Source: Minwuia sp048007105
Lineage (GTDB): Bacteria; Pseudomonadota; Alphaproteobacteria; Minwuiales; Minwuiaceae
Direction of reading: 5' to 3'
DNA: 64,000 nt
NCBI RefSeq assembly: GCF_048007105.1
Contig: NZ_CP180352.1
Coordinates: 2,356,001 to 2,420,000, forward strand
Below, in pieces: positions 1-7,008 of this stretch; within the stretch, counting starts at the first letter, position 1; each line of letters begins with the position of its first letter. Position numbers and translations under genes: made by a program. Under the pieces are notes generated by a model. It saw nothing but the letters and a program-made list of their open reading frames with translations, was not told where the DNA came from and made no database searches.

Positions 1-358
1 GGACCGGTTGAAGCGTTCCAGCCGCGGTATCAGCCATTTCACCGCGAAGGACGGCACCGTCGAGACGTTGATCACGTGGCTCTCGTCGGGGTCGTCGAGG
101 ATGGCGAGCGTGTCGACCATCGAATCGAAGGCGGCCGTGAGGCCGGGAAGGACGCGCCGCGCGCGGTCGGTGAGTTCGACCGAGCGGTTCAGCCGGGTGA
201 ACAGTTCGACGCCCAGGTAGTCCTCCAGTGTCCGGATCTGGTGTCCGACAGCGGCCGGCGTGACCGAAAGTTCCTCCGCCGCAGCCTTGAAACTCTCGTG
301 GCGGGCGGCGGCTTCGAAGGCGCGCAGGGCGTTCAGTGGAGGGAGTTCTGCGTCTCAT
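1..358 (-). CDS. LysR-family regulator (GcvA type), 5' part, frameshifted
   Basis: This is the N-terminal part of a LysR-type transcription factor that runs off the left edge. The visible protein reads LNALRAFEAAARHESFKAAA and continues through a helix-turn-helix (TPAAVGHQIRTLEDYLG) into the linker and the start of the effector domain, which is the GcvA/AmpR-like pattern. The reading frame has no ATG or GTG: an in-frame stop lies just upstream. An ATG at 358 is in a different frame, and removing one base near 346 joins it to give MRRRLPPLNALRAF, the usual start of this subfamily. I therefore read a one-base insertion (sequence error or mutation). It is divergent from the DUF1127 gene. The family assignment is firm; the effector and targets are unknown. 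Confidence 0.8.
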   Translation of the reverse strand, partial: MRRRTPSTERPARLRSRRPPREFQGCGGGTFGHAGRCRTPDPDTGGLPGRRTVHPAEPLGRTHRPRAARPSRPHGRLRFDGRHARHPRRPRREPRDQRLDGAVLRGEMADTAAGTLQPV

Positions 359-367
359 GAACCCGAT

Positions 368-420
368 ATACTTTTGGTATTCCGAAAGACAAGTTTAAGT
401 CGCTTGCTGCATCGCAGCAA
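368..420. promoter_or_regulatory. two inverted repeats in the lysR/DUF1127 divergent intergenic region
   Basis: Two perfect inverted repeats lie between the divergent genes: ATAC-TTTTG-GTAT at 368-380 and TTGCTGC-ATC-GCAGCAA at 404-420. LysR proteins commonly bind T-N11-A dyads next to their own gene, so these are candidate operators, but no binding evidence is visible and the assignment is tentative. Confidence 0.3.
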
Positions 421-511
421 CGCCCCAAATCCAAGTCATCGAAAGGCGGGAGCACACAGCCCCCGGAAAGTTGCAGAGGCAAACAATTCTTGCCGTGAAA
501 GGAACAGGAAG

Positions 512-745
512 ATGGCCTACCAGACCTATGATCATCGGATTGCGGCCCGGAACAGCGTTCCCGGCAGTATCGGCGACTGGATCTCGGCCCGCATTCACGC
601 CATCGGCGACTTCTACGCGGAGCGCGGACGGCTGGCGCAGCTTGCGGCCCTGGACGCCCGCACGCTCCGCGACATCGGCCTCGGCCGCGCCGAGCTGACC
701 TCGGTGGCGCACAATGTCGGCGACCCGACGCGCCGCCAGCGCTGA
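512..745 (+). CDS. DUF1127 small protein
   Basis: This is a 77-residue basic protein. Its C-terminal half reads LAALDARTLRDIGLGRAEL, the signature of the DUF1127 (YjiS-like) family, in which the motif L-x-x-L-d-x-x-x-L-x-D-I-G-l-x-r is conserved. Family members are small alphaproteobacterial proteins; some bind RNA or affect phosphate and stress physiology, but no role can be assigned here. The ATG at 512 is chosen because it follows a purine-rich stretch (ggaacaggaag) and the upstream extension has no family similarity. A strong hairpin terminator follows the stop codon. Confidence 0.85.
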   Translation: MAYQTYDHRIAARNSVPGSIGDWISARIHAIGDFYAERGRLAQLAALDARTLRDIGLGRAELTSVAHNVGDPTRRQR

Positions 746-765
746 TCCGCACCGGACCGAAATGG

Positions 766-796
766 AAAGGGCCGCCCCCCGGGGCGGCCCTTTTCG
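766..796. terminator. rho-independent terminator, probably bidirectional
   Basis: A GC-rich hairpin, GGGCCGCC-CCCC-GGGGCGGCCC, is preceded by AAA and followed by TTTT. It sits between the convergent DUF1127 gene and the operon ending at 804 and could terminate both. Confidence 0.85.
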
Positions 797-803
797 TTGG
801 GGC

Positions 804-2240
804 CTAGTTGGGCCACTCCAGCTGGGACCAGGGCAGGAACAGGACAGTCCGGTCCGGACTGTCGGGATCGGCTTGCCGTCGGAAAGGGAACTCTCGTGAA
901 GCGCCGGCGATCTCGACTGCGATTTCCGGCGCGTCGGCGGGCACGCAGAAACTCAGACCGTTGATCTCCGCAGCTTCGACTTTTCGGTGTCCCGAGACCG
1001 GGCAATCGATTCCGTGGACATGAAGGACCCAGCGCTCGTCACTTCGGTCGATGCCGAAGTCCAGCCGGTCTCTGAGGTGCAGATATTGCAGCAGCCGTCC
1101 GGTTGTTGCGACGAGGATCCGGCCGTTCCTGTGACGGTCGGAGAGTTCGCGGAAGCGGTCGTAGGCGTGTTCGTCGAGCACCGGCGGTGCAGTCGCCGTC
1201 CGCTTTGGTGCGTGGGGCGACGGCCAGCGCCCGCGCGCGGCGCTCAAACCGAAATGCTGGTAGATGATGGCCGCGCCGCGCCGGCGTTCCAGCATGTCGA
1301 GATCGGCTTCGGTCACCTGGACCGGGAACCCGTCCATCACCGGCTGATCCCAGCCGCGCTGTCGCTTGAAGGCCAGGATCGGCGTGCCGTCGCGCCCTTC
1401 GACGTGCATCAGGGTGCGATTCAGGAAACCGATCAGGTTCTGGCGAATCTCGGCGTCGTTTGCGCCGAGCACGACCGGCGCGATCCCGCCTTCGGGCTTC
1501 CGCCGCCGTAGCCAGGGACCCCAGTTGAACTGATGCAGCCGCTGGCGCACCTCACGGCGGCTCTCGAGCTGCAGATCGGACCCGAAGCCGTCGAAGATGG
1601 TGAAGACGTCCAGCCAGTGGAAGCGGAACCCGAACGACTTCAGCAGATCGAGACAGTAGAGCGGATGTTCCGGATCGTCCGCGCCCTGGTACCAGCCCCA
1701 GGGGCCGCCGACATTGCTCGGCGATGCGGAATGGTTGACCAGGACGTTGGGATAAAGCCCCAGACTGTCGAGCCGGTCGAGCAGATAGACCACCTGATCC
1801 CGGGCCATGTCCACGGGCGCGCCGCCGGGACCCAGCCGCCAGTTGCCGAGCGAATGCATCGTGTCGAGCCATCCGGCCTGCCCGAGTTCGACGATGCGCG
1901 CCAGATTCGCTGAATCCTTGCGCGGCTCGTCGTCCGGGTAGTGATCATGGAGTCCCATGCCATCGGGTACGACATGGCCGATCCAGCCCCAGTAGCTGTC
2001 GCCGATCTCGAGGTTCAGACCGTCGCGTCCTCCGATGGTTCCCGAACCGTTCAGGACCGCGTGCCAGTCCTCGAAGGCCGCGCGCCCGAAGCTGTCGCAG
2101 TCATTGCTGATGGCGAAGCCGGCGCGGTAGGGAAACGGGAAGTCCCGCACGCTGACGCCGCCGGCGGTGGCGCGACCGCCGTTGAACTCGTCGACGGTCA
2201 GGTCGTGAAGCAGCGCAGGCGGATCGAGGAAGTCGGTCAT
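804..2240 (-). CDS. NodB-like deacetylase-fold protein, paralog 1
   Basis: This 478-residue protein has no obvious signal peptide. Near the N-terminus, after the phrase VRDFPFPYRA, it carries AISNDCDSFG with an N-D-C-D cluster at residues 46-49. This resembles the first metal/catalytic motif of polysaccharide deacetylases (NodB fold), and histidine-rich segments follow (MHSLGNW near 130, VNHSAS near 170). I infer a sugar or glycan deacetylase-like enzyme with low certainty. It is the last gene of the minus-strand operon headed by the MaoC-SDR gene and lies 9 bases after its paralog, which shares the RDFPFP and DAPEI motifs. The neighbouring acyl-carrier genes suggest a role in an acylated surface glycan. 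Confidence 0.5.
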   Translation of the reverse strand: MTDFLDPPALLHDLTVDEFNGGRATAGGVSVRDFPFPYRAGFAISNDCDSFGRAAFEDWHAVLNGSGTIGGRDGLNLEIGDSYWGWIGHVVPDGMGLHDHYPDDEPRKDSANLARIVELGQAGWLDTMHSLGNWRLGPGGAPVDMARDQVVYLLDRLDSLGLYPNVLVNHSASPSNVGGPWGWYQGADDPEHPLYCLDLLKSFGFRFHWLDVFTIFDGFGSDLQLESRREVRQRLHQFNWGPWLRRRKPEGGIAPVVLGANDAEIRQNLIGFLNRTLMHVEGRDGTPILAFKRQRGWDQPVMDGFPVQVTEADLDMLERRRGAAIIYQHFGLSAARGRWPSPHAPKRTATAPPVLDEHAYDRFRELSDRHRNGRILVATTGRLLQYLHLRDRLDFGIDRSDERWVLHVHGIDCPVSGHRKVEAAEINGLSFCVPADAPEIAVEIAGASREFPFRRQADPDSPDRTVLFLPWSQLEWPN

Positions 2241-2249
2241 CGGCGCCGC

Positions 2250-3530
2250 CTATCCGGTCAGGCCGGAACGCAGCGGCCGCCACGTCCGGTAGAGGCAGTC
2301 GAGATTGACAAGGGTCGGGTCCTTCTCCCGGATCATCTCGATCGGATGGTCGGCGCCCTGCGGCAGGACCTCGATCTCGGGCGCATCGGAAGGCACGACA
2401 AGAGCGAGACCGTCGAAGCCGTTCTCGGCCAGTGCGCTGTAGTCCGTGTCCGCCGGGTCGCAGGCCATGCGGACGGTCCAGCGGTCTTCGGCGCGTTCGA
2501 CCTCGAGCTTCAGGACCTGGCGAAGCCTCAGCCAGCCGAGCAGCCGGTGAGGGGGCATGACCAGCAACTCTCCCTTCGCCTGACGGTTCTCGATGTCGGT
2601 CCAGCAGGCCCGTTGGTGATAGTCCGCCAGAGGGTCGTCGATGTTCCGGGTCTCGTCGCGGTCCGGGGTTCTGCCGACAATCGACCAAAGGGCCGGTTCG
2701 AAATCGACCAGGGCGGCGCCCCGCCAGTAGACGAGCCAGTCGAGATCGTGGGCGTTCAGCAGCGCCGGCAGGGTGGTGGCGGTGCCCCGCATGGGTCCCG
2801 CGTAGCGCTTGAAGGGCAGGGTAGCATCTTCGCCGCCGACGGGCGTCTGGATCGTCCTGTTGAACCGGGCCACCAGTTCCGTCTGCCCGGCATGCGCTTC
2901 ATGCGCCCACTGCTCCCAAAGATAGGCGTGCAGCTTGTTCCGGAAGTCCGGCTTGATCCGGTAGTCCAGATGGTCGCCGAACTTGTAGCGTTCGAGCAGG
3001 CTGTCGTCCGACCGGAAGCTTGCGCCGGGCAGGCCGGACGGGGTGTCGATGGCGATGCGCGGCGAGAGGCCGAGAACCTGCAGACGCTCCTGTGCGCGTT
3101 CCCAGTCGCGGTGGCCGGAGACACAGCGGATCGTGTCGAGCGCGCCGCACCGCACCAGTTCGGCGACCTGTTCTTCCTCGGCCTCCGGGGAACCGCTTCC
3201 GCCATCGCGATGGCCGAAGCTGAGGCGGTCTGTCTCCGTGTCGAAACCGAAGGCGGCCGAGACCTCCAGCTCCGCCGCCGGTGCGTCGTCGCCTTCTCTC
3301 GCAAAGTAGTTCAGGAACGTGCGGCAGGCGCGGGCGGTCATGCCGGTGACACCGGCTGTCACGGAGACCACACCCTTGAAGGGAAACGGATAGTCCCGGA
3401 GCGAGACCTGGCCCTGGGGCATGTTATGACGGCCGCTTTCCGGCATTGTCAGACTGCCGATCAACTGCTCGATCCTGTCGTCGAAGTTGACGGCAGCCGA
3501 TTCCTCGATCCGCGGTGGGCTTTCGCTCAC
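2250..3530 (-). CDS. NodB-like deacetylase-fold protein, diverged paralog 2
   Basis: This 426-residue protein is clearly related to its downstream neighbour. Both have L/VRDYPFPF near residue 45, a similar middle section with a GTxxP-FKR region, and a C-terminal DAPEI(A/E)V segment. Here the N-D-C-D cluster of the partner is replaced by VTAGVTG, so the putative metal site is missing. That makes a non-catalytic partner or substrate-binding role plausible (inference). The start is GTG at 3530, which overlaps the stop of the preceding gene as GTGA, indicating translational coupling within the operon. I do not recognise a named family. Confidence 0.5.
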   Translation of the reverse strand: MSESPPRIEESAAVNFDDRIEQLIGSLTMPESGRHNMPQGQVSLRDYPFPFKGVVSVTAGVTGMTARACRTFLNYFAREGDDAPAAELEVSAAFGFDTETDRLSFGHRDGGSGSPEAEEEQVAELVRCGALDTIRCVSGHRDWERAQERLQVLGLSPRIAIDTPSGLPGASFRSDDSLLERYKFGDHLDYRIKPDFRNKLHAYLWEQWAHEAHAGQTELVARFNRTIQTPVGGEDATLPFKRYAGPMRGTATTLPALLNAHDLDWLVYWRGAALVDFEPALWSIVGRTPDRDETRNIDDPLADYHQRACWTDIENRQAKGELLVMPPHRLLGWLRLRQVLKLEVERAEDRWTVRMACDPADTDYSALAENGFDGLALVVPSDAPEIEVLPQGADHPIEMIREKDPTLVNLDCLYRTWRPLRSGLTG

Positions 3531-4390
3531 GCGGACCGCGCCTCGGCGGTTTCCGGACTTGCGATCCCGACCGCGAACTCCTCGATGGAGTCGGCCACGA
3601 CCGGCATGAAATCGTCGCGGTAGTGTCGGAGATCCTCCTTCAGGGCCCGCTCGACCCCGTACTCGCCGACAAGTTCGTAGGGCTCCAGCACAGGTATGCC
3701 GAGCGTGTTGGCCGCGTTGAGGACGTCCTCGCGGAAATTCGCGGGCCAGGAGACCGGGCGTCCGTCCGGCATGTACTGGTTGATGAAGGTCAGAATGCCC
3801 ATCGGCCGGTCGATCAGTTCCTGCATCCGCCGCAGACCGGCCATCACGTCACCCTCGACCATGACCGTGTCGTTCAGCAGTTCCCTGACCAGGTCGCGGT
3901 TCGGGAAGTCATCGGGCAGGGCATCCGACAGCTTCTCTGCGGCCTCGAGCCGGAATTCGTCGTCATGCTTGATGATGCCGCGGTTGTACCAGGCGCTGGT
4001 CAGGCGGGCGAGGTCGACATTGATCGCCTTGATCGGGTTCACGAGATCGAAGAGGCAGGCCCGGTGAATGCTGCAGCCGTGGAACTTGAGCTCATAGGGT
4101 GTCGCCGGTTCGAGCAGCACGACATCGACCGCCTCGAGCGTGCCCGCGCCGGGCTTGGGCTCGAAATCGTCTGCAATGCCGTGGATGAACCGCACCGTCT
4201 TGTCCATCCGGCTCTCGTTGCGGAGCAGTTCGACCACCTGGATCATCTCGTCGAAGGTGTAGGTCGGCGGAAGGTTGCCGCGGGAGACGAGCCTGACATT
4301 GTTTATGCGTCCGCCGCTGGAATTGGCCCGCGCGTTGACGGGGCCGTGCAGCAGGCATCCGCCCAGCAGGAATACGCTGACTTGGCTCAT
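3527..4390 (-). CDS. GGC...DxxH protein, short member of a GSC/SGNH-like family
   Basis: This 287-residue protein starts with a hydrophobic strand followed by GGCLLHGP (residues 10-17) and ends with ALKEDLRHY (D253, H256). The same two blocks occur in the two TPR proteins of this island as GSCRVHGP and ALKADGKDIFHY, with matching central segments (VDVVLLEP versus LDVIVVEI; LTFINQYMP versus LFVSHFNLP; VLEPYELV versus FFDPSALI). A small-residue/Cys block I plus a C-terminal DxxH recalls SGNH/GSCFA-type hydrolases, with Cys in place of the nucleophilic Ser. I infer an acyltransferase or hydrolase that could use the adjacent acyl carrier protein. It sits between the ACP gene and the deacetylase-like pair. 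Confidence 0.55.
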   Translation of the reverse strand: MSQVSVFLLGGCLLHGPVNARANSSGGRINNVRLVSRGNLPPTYTFDEMIQVVELLRNESRMDKTVRFIHGIADDFEPKPGAGTLEAVDVVLLEPATPYELKFHGCSIHRACLFDLVNPIKAINVDLARLTSAWYNRGIIKHDDEFRLEAAEKLSDALPDDFPNRDLVRELLNDTVMVEGDVMAGLRRMQELIDRPMGILTFINQYMPDGRPVSWPANFREDVLNAANTLGIPVLEPYELVGEYGVERALKEDLRHYRDDFMPVVADSIEEFAVGIASPETAEARSA

Positions 4391-4423
4391 CTCATGTCCT
4401 CCTTGGCGCGGTGAAAGGCTGAC

Positions 4424-4669
4424 CTAGGCCTGCTTCTTGGCAATGACAAGATCGATCAGTTCGCCGACCAACTCTGGCGCGTTGAGTTCTTCGGTCTCGA
4501 AGCGGATACCGAACTGGCTCTCGATCGCGATCATCATCTTCACATGCAGGACGGAATCCCAGAGGTCGACATCGTCCGCGGTGGTGTCACGGTCCAGATT
4601 GAGATCGGGATCGTCGGTAAGTTCCCGCATGATCTCCTCGATTACCGGCAGAACGTCGCTCTCTTGCAT
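4424..4669 (-). CDS. acyl carrier protein
   Basis: This is an 81-residue acidic helical protein of typical ACP size. The attachment site is seen as LWDSVLHVKMM, with Ser39 in the D-S-(L/V) motif that accepts 4'-phosphopantetheine, followed by the usual helix ending FETEELNAPE. It lacks the canonical DSLD of fatty-acid AcpP, so it is a specialised carrier. It follows the MaoC-SDR gene by 47 bases. A phosphopantetheinyl transferase that could activate it is encoded divergently at 6274, and an FkbH-like loading enzyme is next to that. Confidence 0.9.
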   Translation of the reverse strand: MQESDVLPVIEEIMRELTDDPDLNLDRDTTADDVDLWDSVLHVKMMIAIESQFGIRFETEELNAPELVGELIDLVIAKKQA

Positions 4670-4716
4670 CTGCTGCTTTCCTCACATGTTGTCCGGGGTG
4701 GTCTCTCTGCGGTCGC

Positions 4717-6174
4717 TCAGTGCGACATTTCCGGGCGGTCTTCAATCCCGAATAGCCGTGCAGCGACCGGAAGGAGCAGATCGACTGGATCGGCCGATTC
4801 CGCGGTGGCGATGGTATTGGTCTGATCGGTCTGCACCCGTGGAAACCTCTCGATGACGATGTCCAGCCGTCTGGACTGGCGGTCCAGGTTGCGGCAGAGC
4901 GTTTCGCCCGCCGCCTTGGCGACGGAATATTCCAGCAGGTCCCTGACAGGTTCGTCGATCGCGACCGTCGAAGGGTACAGCACCGAGAGATGGCGTTTCG
5001 ACCCGCCGGTCAGCCTTGCGACGAGCCTGTGAAAGGCATGCACATAAACGTCCATGAAGCTTTCCAGAACGGTCGGCGAAAAGGCCTCGACCCGGCGTCT
5101 GAAAATGTGCGGGGTGGCGAAGTACATGACCGCGTCGAACGGATCCTCCTCGGCAGGGAGAGCGGAGACGGAAGTCGGGTCCAGGACGTCGAGTGGCGCA
5201 GTGGCGCACTGCCCGCCGCCTTGCGAGATCTCTTCGGCGATCGCCCCGGCGCGATCCGCGGCGCTGCGATAGGTCAGCGTCGTCCGGCCGCCGCCTGCCG
5301 CGACCAGCTTGGCCGCGACTTCGCCGAGACCCCGGCTGCCGCCGACCACGAGACAGTGCTTGCCGGCGTAGGGCCGGGCGCCGCCAAGTCGGCGGACAAT
5401 CCCGGCATAGTCCGGTTGCGCCACCGGTTCCGGCCGGAACATCGCCAGTACTGACGCCGATATGAAGGGCGACCGGGCGTCGATCCATGTCATGGATACC
5501 CGGTCGTCGACGCGGGCGACCTCATAGTCGAGACCGCCGCCCTCAGCCGCGCCGGGTTCCAGGTTGACCTCGAATTCCGAAAGTACCGAATACATGCCGG
5601 GCCATTCCATACCAACAAGCGTGGAAAGCCGGATGATCGACATCACTGTCATGGCCCCCAGCGCGCCGCAGCAGGCAGGAAACAGCGATTCCGGAGAGGT
5701 TGTGGCGCCCAGCGGCAGCGATCCGCGCACCGGCAAGGCCTCCGCGATGTCACGATTGAGCGGTTCGGCATGATACTCGACCGGTCCGGCGCGGAAGGAA
5801 CCGGACGGGGGCGCAGCACGCGCGTGCTCACCGAACTCCAGCTTGACCTGCGCCACCGTGGTGTCGCCCACGGCCGCCCGCAGCATGCGGCTGCCATCGC
5901 TTCGGTCGGTCGCCGTGACGACAAACACCTCGTCCACATACAACGGCTGCGGCAACTTGACGGCCAGTCTCCGCAGGCGAAGGCCGGTCTCGTCCGGCGC
6001 CTCGCGCAAGTGGTGCTCCAGGGCCGTGAGAACCGTCTGCACGCCGAAGACGATCGGTTGGCCGAAATGGGTATAGCGGGCGATCTCGGGCCTTGTGTGA
6101 ATGGGGTTCCGGTCTTCGGAGAGATCGGCGAAGCGCGCGAGATCGGCCGGGTTGATCCGGGTATGCACGTCCAT
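4717..6174 (-). CDS. MaoC hot-dog dehydratase fused to a short-chain ketoreductase
   Basis: This 485-residue protein has two domains. Residues about 1-125 form a MaoC-like hot-dog domain with the dyad motif DRNPIH and a following FGQPIVFG, as in (R)-enoyl-CoA/ACP hydratases; residues 130-255 look like a second degenerate hot-dog. Residues about 265-485 form an SDR domain with a VGGSRGLGE nucleotide-binding loop, a catalytic Ser in LYPSTVA and YSVAK as the Y-x-x-x-K pair. A dehydratase and a ketoreductase in one chain would carry out the reduction and dehydration steps on an acyl group, presumably on the ACP encoded next. It is the first gene of the operon and its ATG at 6174 faces a divergent gene. 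Confidence 0.8.
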   Translation of the reverse strand: MDVHTRINPADLARFADLSEDRNPIHTRPEIARYTHFGQPIVFGVQTVLTALEHHLREAPDETGLRLRRLAVKLPQPLYVDEVFVVTATDRSDGSRMLRAAVGDTTVAQVKLEFGEHARAAPPSGSFRAGPVEYHAEPLNRDIAEALPVRGSLPLGATTSPESLFPACCGALGAMTVMSIIRLSTLVGMEWPGMYSVLSEFEVNLEPGAAEGGGLDYEVARVDDRVSMTWIDARSPFISASVLAMFRPEPVAQPDYAGIVRRLGGARPYAGKHCLVVGGSRGLGEVAAKLVAAGGGRTTLTYRSAADRAGAIAEEISQGGGQCATAPLDVLDPTSVSALPAEEDPFDAVMYFATPHIFRRRVEAFSPTVLESFMDVYVHAFHRLVARLTGGSKRHLSVLYPSTVAIDEPVRDLLEYSVAKAAGETLCRNLDRQSRRLDIVIERFPRVQTDQTNTIATAESADPVDLLLPVAARLFGIEDRPEMSH

Positions 6175-6273
6175 GTTCGACTGTCCTGAAACCTGTAGGA
6201 TCGGCCGGATAGTGCATCCTCGGCGGTCCGCTGTCGCAGCACCATCACCCGGCGGGAGCGTGTTCTGTCCCTA

Positions 6274-6894
6274 TTGAATGACATCTGCGGACTCCTGCGT
6301 CCAGACGAAGTCGTCTTCGGTTGCGGTCACCGGGACGACTTCGACGTGCTGCCCGCCGAATTGCAGATGGCGGCGGGACTGGCCGCAGGACGGCGGCTCG
6401 ACTTTCTTGCCGGACGGACCGCGGCGCGGTCCGCCCTGACCGCTCTCGGCGCGCCGCGGCAGCCGGTGTCCCGCGGATCCGATGGCAGACCGGTTCCGGA
6501 GGGCCCATACATCCTTTCGATCGCCCATGACGGGGGACGCGCCTATGCGATCGCAGCGAACAGGAGCAGCCAACGGAGAGGCATCGGGCTCGATATCATC
6601 GACCCGGAGAGGGCCGCCGGCATGGATTTCCAGCCGGTCCTCGACCGTGTGGCCAGTCCGGATGAGCCGACACCGAAAGGAGCCGCGCCTGCTGCTCTGT
6701 TCAGTGCCAAGGAGGCTGCCCTCAAGGCCCTTGTCGGCGCTGGCGATGCGGCGCAGTCGCTCTGGCACCTTCGGCTCCAGTACGGCGCGCAAGGGCTTTC
6801 GGCCGTATCGGTGCGCAGCGGCCGGGTCTGCAGTATCGTGACGTCCTTCACGAAACACGGCGTGGCCGCGGTCGCCAGAGTCGACACCGTCTAG
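6274..6894 (+). CDS. 4'-phosphopantetheinyl transferase, Sfp/EntD type
   Basis: This 206-residue protein has the Sfp-type signatures: an RTAARSALTALG segment near residue 50, IAHDGG near 88, GLDII at about 105 (the Mg-binding Asp) and FSAKEAALKAL at about 142 (the W/F-S-x-K-E-A motif). It would transfer the phosphopantetheine arm of CoA to a carrier protein, most likely the ACP at 4424. The start is unusual: no ATG or GTG exists between the upstream in-frame stop and the conserved region, so TTG at 6274 is chosen, without a good ribosome-binding site. The gene is divergent from the MaoC-SDR/ACP operon and reads toward the FkbH-like gene. Confidence 0.9.
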   Translation: MNDICGLLRPDEVVFGCGHRDDFDVLPAELQMAAGLAAGRRLDFLAGRTAARSALTALGAPRQPVSRGSDGRPVPEGPYILSIAHDGGRAYAIAANRSSQRRGIGLDIIDPERAAGMDFQPVLDRVASPDEPTPKGAAPAALFSAKEAALKALVGAGDAAQSLWHLRLQYGAQGLSAVSVRSGRVCSIVTSFTKHGVAAVARVDTV

Positions 6895-7008
6895 AGCCGC
6901 CCCATATCGCGGATGGCGGCGCCGAAGGCTTCGGTTGACCGCCCGTCAGCGGCGCTGATATTTGCGTCTCGCAACCAGTCACATGTTCCGCTGCTGCGGG
7001 GGTTCTGC

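Noticed and set aside
1941..3623. 560-residue open frame on the + strand
   Set aside because: Antisense shadow of the two deacetylase-like genes; no domain motifs.
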